Shown here piece after piece: positions 15,526-17,999 of a stretch of DNA of 17,999 nucleotides; position 1 is the first letter of the stretch, and the number at the start of each line of letters is the position of its first letter. The notes under the pieces were generated by a model, which was given only the letters and a program-made list of their open reading frames with translations, searched no databases and was not told where the DNA came from. The position numbers and the translations under genes were made by a program. Origin of the DNA: Myxococcota bacterium (GTDB lineage: Bacteria > Myxococcota > Polyangia > GCA-2747355 > JAKLHH01). The stretch lies in contig JAKLHH010000026.1 in assembly GCA_022710245.1 (NCBI GenBank), positions 1 through 17,999 of the forward strand, read 5' to 3'.

Positions 15526-16113
15526 GTGACCGAGCGGGCGAGCGCCACCGGCGAGCTGATCGTCCTCTGTCAGCAAGGCGAGCGGTCCGCCCAGGCCGAC
15601 TTCTACCGGCGCTACCGGCAGGAGGTCGCCCGCACCGTCCACAAGGTGCTCGGTCCGGACGCCGACCTCGAGGACGTGGTCCAGGACGTCTTCGTCGAGG
15701 TCTTCCGCTCCATCGAGAAGTTCAAGGGCGAGGCGAAGATCACCACCTGGCTCTACCGCGTCTGCGTGAACGTCGCGCTGCAGAAGATCCGCCGGCAGCA
15801 GCGGCGCCCCGAGGGCCACGCGGCCCCCGAGGACGACGTGCCCCACCACGAGACCCCGCTCCGCGAGCTGGAGCGCCGCGAGAGCGCCCGGCTCGTCTAC
15901 GACATCCTCGAGACCATCGCGCCGAAGAAGCGTGTCGTCTTCATCCTGCACGAGATCGTGGGCCTGGAGGCGAAGGAGATCGGGGAGGTGGTGGGCTCCA
16001 ACGTGCTGACCGTGCGCACGCGCCTCCACTATGCGCGCAAGGAGTTCTACGCGAAGGTCCTGGAGAGCGAGCTCTACGCGAAGCGCCCCGGCGCAGAGGG
16101 GAGGCCCGCATGA
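15526..16113 (+). CDS. ECF-type RNA polymerase sigma factor
   Basis: I choose GTG 15526, preceded by AGAGAGAG; an in-frame ATG at 15493 overlaps the TATAAT box and is unlikely. The 195-residue protein has region 2 at about 22-92 (DLEDVVQDVFVEVFRSIEKF for core binding and -10 contact, then TTWLYRVCVNVALQKIRR). After a linker of about 30 residues, region 4 lies at about 122-178 (IAPKKRVVFILHEIVGLEAK, EIGEVVGSNVLTVRTRLHYA), the helix-turn-helix that reads the -35 element. There are no regions 1 or 3, as expected for ECF factors. It should redirect RNA polymerase to a small regulon when released by its partner. Its stop overlaps the start of the anti-sigma gene (ATGA, 16110-16113), the normal layout for a coupled sigma/anti-sigma pair. 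Confidence 0.93.
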   Translation: MTERASATGELIVLCQQGERSAQADFYRRYRQEVARTVHKVLGPDADLEDVVQDVFVEVFRSIEKFKGEAKITTWLYRVCVNVALQKIRRQQRRPEGHAAPEDDVPHHETPLRELERRESARLVYDILETIAPKKRVVFILHEIVGLEAKEIGEVVGSNVLTVRTRLHYARKEFYAKVLESELYAKRPGAEGRPA

Positions 16114-17600
16114 GCCGCCCCTGCAAGCGCAACGGCCCCCGCCTGGTCGCGCTCCTCTCGGGAGCGCTCGGCCCGCGCGCCGCCGACCGCCTGCGCGAGC
16201 ACCTCGCGCGCTGCCCGGGGTGCGCCGAGGCGCTCGAGCGCCTGCAGAAGACCGCAGCGCTCTGCCGCGAGCTCGGCGCCGAGCCCGCGCCCGACCTGCC
16301 CTGGCGGCAGATCGAGGCGCAGGTGCAGTGGAAGCTGAGCCGCGCCGAGGAGACCCCCGCGCGGCGGCGGCACCTCGGCTGGGCGCCGCTGATCGCCGGG
16401 ATGAGCGCGGCCGCCCTGGTCGGGGTCGTCGTCGGTCTGCTGGTCGGGCGCGGCACCGGCCGCGAGCGCCCGCAGCCCCCCGTCGCCAGCGCCGGCAAGA
16501 CGCAGCTGCCGCCCGACCCCATCATCGACGAGGAGCTCGCCGCGGTCGTCACCCTCGCTCGCGGCGAGGTGAGCGTGGTCTCCTCGAAGGGCCAGGCGAG
16601 CGACCTGGTGGCGAGCCGCCCCCTGCTGCAGGGCGAGCGCGTGATCACCGGGACGGGCAGCCGCGTCGCGCTGCAGTGGTCGGAGGGGACCGGCGTCCTC
16701 CTCGGCGACGAGAGCGAGCTCGAGCTCCGCGTGCTACGCAGCGTCCGCCAGGAGCTCGCGCTGCAGCAGGGCCGCCTCACCTTCAAGGTCCAGCACCGCC
16801 GGCCGGGGCAGAGCTTCGCCGTGCTCTCGGGCGGGGTCCGGGTCAGCGTGACCGGCACCCAGTTCAGCGTCGCCACCACCCCCGCCACCGTCGAGGTGAC
16901 GGTGCAGGAGGGGCGGGTGCGCGTGGAGCCGGACGACCGCGGCTGGGCTCCCGTGGAGGTCGCGGCCGGGTCCTCGCTGCTCGTCCGCCGCGGCGGCAAG
17001 CAGCGGCCGTCCGTGACCGCGGCGCCGAAGCAGGACGCGACGGCGCTCCTCGCCCAGCTCAACCTGCTCCCCTGGACCAGCTTCCAGCGGGTGATGGCGG
17101 GGACGGGGCTCCTCGCGCTGGAGAGCCTCCCCGACGGCGCGGACGTGGTCTTCGACTCGCGCGGGGTGGGCAGCACGAACCTCAAGCTGCGCGGCGGCCT
17201 CGGGCGCCACCTGGTGGAGCTCTGGCGCGGCGGCAAGCTGGTGCGGCGGCAGTGGGTCGAGATCCAGCTCTCGCCGGGCCGGCTCGCGGTCGACCTGCTA
17301 CCGCGACCGGCCCCGCGCCCGGTGCTGCCGCCAGGGGTGCACGAGCTCTTCGTCCAGCGCACGGTGCAGATCCAGGGCTGCTACGAGCGGCGGCTGAAGA
17401 ACGATCCGACCCTGTCCGGCCGGCTCACCATCCGCGTACAGATCGACAGGAGCGGCCATGTGGCGAGCGCCAGCCTGGACACCGACACCCTCACCGACCC
17501 TCGCGTCGGCCAGTGTGCCCTCTCGGTGGTGCGGCGCTGGGAGTTCCCGGCGGGCAACGCCGCGGAGCTGGTCTACCCGTTCCACTTCAAGCCGCGGTAG
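16110..17600 (+). CDS. Multidomain transmembrane anti-sigma factor: ZAS, FecR, PEGA-like, AgmX/PglI tail
   Basis: This gene starts with ATG overlapping the sigma stop and encodes 496 residues. The cytoplasmic N-terminus carries the zinc anti-sigma motif His31-x3-Cys35-x2-Cys38 (HLARCPGC). It is followed by a helical stretch and a single transmembrane helix at about 92-113 (APLIAGMSAAALVGVVVGLL). Outside the membrane come a FecR domain at about 145-290 (VSVTGTQFSV, VQEGRVRVE), a PEGA-like domain at about 330-395 (LALESLPDGADVVFDSRGVG, then LRGGLGRHLVELWRGG) and a C-terminal domain at about 410-496. The last is of the AgmX/PglI/TonB-C-like type (QGCYERRLKNDPTLSGRL, then VVRRWEFPAGN and YPFHF). 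That tail is characteristic of Myxococcota envelope and gliding-motility proteins. The inferred job is to hold the sigma factor and release it on a periplasmic signal sensed by the outer domains. The combination is unusual. Confidence 0.9.
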   Translation: MSRPCKRNGPRLVALLSGALGPRAADRLREHLARCPGCAEALERLQKTAALCRELGAEPAPDLPWRQIEAQVQWKLSRAEETPARRRHLGWAPLIAGMSAAALVGVVVGLLVGRGTGRERPQPPVASAGKTQLPPDPIIDEELAAVVTLARGEVSVVSSKGQASDLVASRPLLQGERVITGTGSRVALQWSEGTGVLLGDESELELRVLRSVRQELALQQGRLTFKVQHRRPGQSFAVLSGGVRVSVTGTQFSVATTPATVEVTVQEGRVRVEPDDRGWAPVEVAAGSSLLVRRGGKQRPSVTAAPKQDATALLAQLNLLPWTSFQRVMAGTGLLALESLPDGADVVFDSRGVGSTNLKLRGGLGRHLVELWRGGKLVRRQWVEIQLSPGRLAVDLLPRPAPRPVLPPGVHELFVQRTVQIQGCYERRLKNDPTLSGRLTIRVQIDRSGHVASASLDTDTLTDPRVGQCALSVVRRWEFPAGNAAELVYPFHFKPR

Positions 17601-17661
17601 CCCCCCTGACCCGATCGTGGTCGGCGCCATCTTCGGCTCGACGGAGGTGGCGGCTCGCCCC

Positions 17662-17813
17662 GTGCAATCTTGGGGGCCAGGTCTCAAGCCTGCAGGCCGC
17701 GATTGCACAAGTCTGCGCAATCTCGGCGGCAGGTCCGAAGACTGCAGGCCGCGATTGCACAGAAGTGAGCAATCTCGAGGGGCAGGTCTCAAGCCTGCAC
17801 CCCGCGATTGCAC
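17662..17813. repeat. Tandem array of three palindromic (REP-like) units, period 52-53 bp
   Basis: Units lie at about 17662-17708, 17715-17760 and 17769-17813. Each opens with GCAATCT and closes with CGCGATTGCAC, so GCAATC pairs with GATTGC; unit 1 extends this to GTGCAATC/GATTGCAC. Inside, CAGGTC and CTGCA with the spacing AAG form a second stem (CAGG/CCTG in units 1 and 3). Spacers of 6-8 nt between units are not conserved. The array starts 61 nt after the anti-sigma stop. Confidence 0.9.
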
Positions 17814-17823
17814 ACCCACTCGC

Positions 17824-17864
17824 GGCACCGCACCGCCGGCCAGTGCGGTGCCCAGTGCTGTGCC
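17824..17864. repeat. 10-bp perfect stem-loop and partial direct repeat
   Basis: GGCACCGCAC (17824-17833) pairs exactly with GTGCGGTGCC (17843-17852) around a 9-nt loop. The sequence CAGTGCGGTGCC (17841-17852) is then repeated with one change as CAGTGCTGTGCC (17853-17864), which could pair partly with the same left arm. No T-run follows, so terminator function is uncertain. Confidence 0.6.
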
Positions 17865-17999
17865 GAGCCGACGCCCGCGATGGCGAGCCCGACTGCGCAC
17901 CGGTGCTCCCACCCTGCCGACCTGGTGCTCCACCACCCTACTCCGCCCCTGCCGTGACGCGGAATACCACCCGTGCCACGCCCGTTCCCAGCAGTAGAG
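17865..17999. other. Right edge, no feature recognised
   Basis: I see no credible gene, promoter or repeat in these bases. Open frames crossing them also cross the hairpin repeats and have no domain-like sequence. Confidence 0.5.

Noticed and set aside
17662..17813. CRISPR array
   Set aside because: Only three units, each internally palindromic over about 46 nt, with spacers of 6-8 nt; this is a hairpin repeat, not repeat-spacer structure, and no cas gene is near.
17298..17936. Minus-strand open frame across the anti-sigma 3' end and the hairpin array
   Set aside because: It consists of antisense sequence and translated palindromic repeats; no start signal or domain is visible.

Overview
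The window is about 18 kb of very GC-rich DNA with no mobile element, tRNA, rRNA or CRISPR array. Codons end almost always in G or C, and the long antisense open frames are shadows of this bias. An AgmX/PglI-type C-terminal domain, lipoprotein-rich enzymes, an ECF sigma/FecR anti-sigma pair and an FHA protein together suggest a myxobacterium or close relative (Myxococcota). That is inference; no marker gene is present.

Layout. (1) 1-3552: the first 56 codons of an FHA-domain protein leaving the left edge on the minus strand; a divergent membrane protein with MORN-like repeats; then three small envelope proteins (a signal-peptide protein with a C-terminal anchor, an 85-residue single-pass protein, and a 224-residue exported protein that may be a beta-barrel). 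(2) 3725-8663: a LonB-type AAA+/S16 protease, a strong hairpin, and a SNF2/Rad54-like helicase. (3) 8734-13725, minus strand: a membrane dipeptidase (M19) overlapping by 4 nt a parallel beta-helix lipoprotein, followed by a GH27 alpha-galactosidase lipoprotein with a C-terminal lectin-like propeller. This looks like an envelope and glycan/peptide-scavenging group. (4) 13787-15214: a metallo-beta-lactamase-fold hydrolase divergent from the dipeptidase, then a small helix-turn-helix-like protein. (5) 15215-17600: a highly structured intergenic region, then an ECF sigma factor coupled by ATGA overlap to a multidomain membrane anti-sigma factor. (6) 17601-17999: apparently non-coding, with three tandem hairpin repeats and another strong stem-loop.

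Regulation. Three genes (2558, 3552 minus, 13787) lack a Shine-Dalgarno sequence and have a -10-like box ending 5-6 nt before the ATG, the layout expected of leaderless mRNAs. Two others (11073 minus, 14804) have GG-N10-GC elements placed so that transcription would begin just before their Shine-Dalgarno sequence, suggesting sigma-54 control. The most unusual coding element is the anti-sigma factor, which fuses a zinc-finger anti-sigma motif, a membrane helix, a FecR domain, a PEGA-like domain and an AgmX/PglI tail. The most unusual non-coding elements are the structured region before the ECF gene and the hairpin array after the anti-sigma gene.
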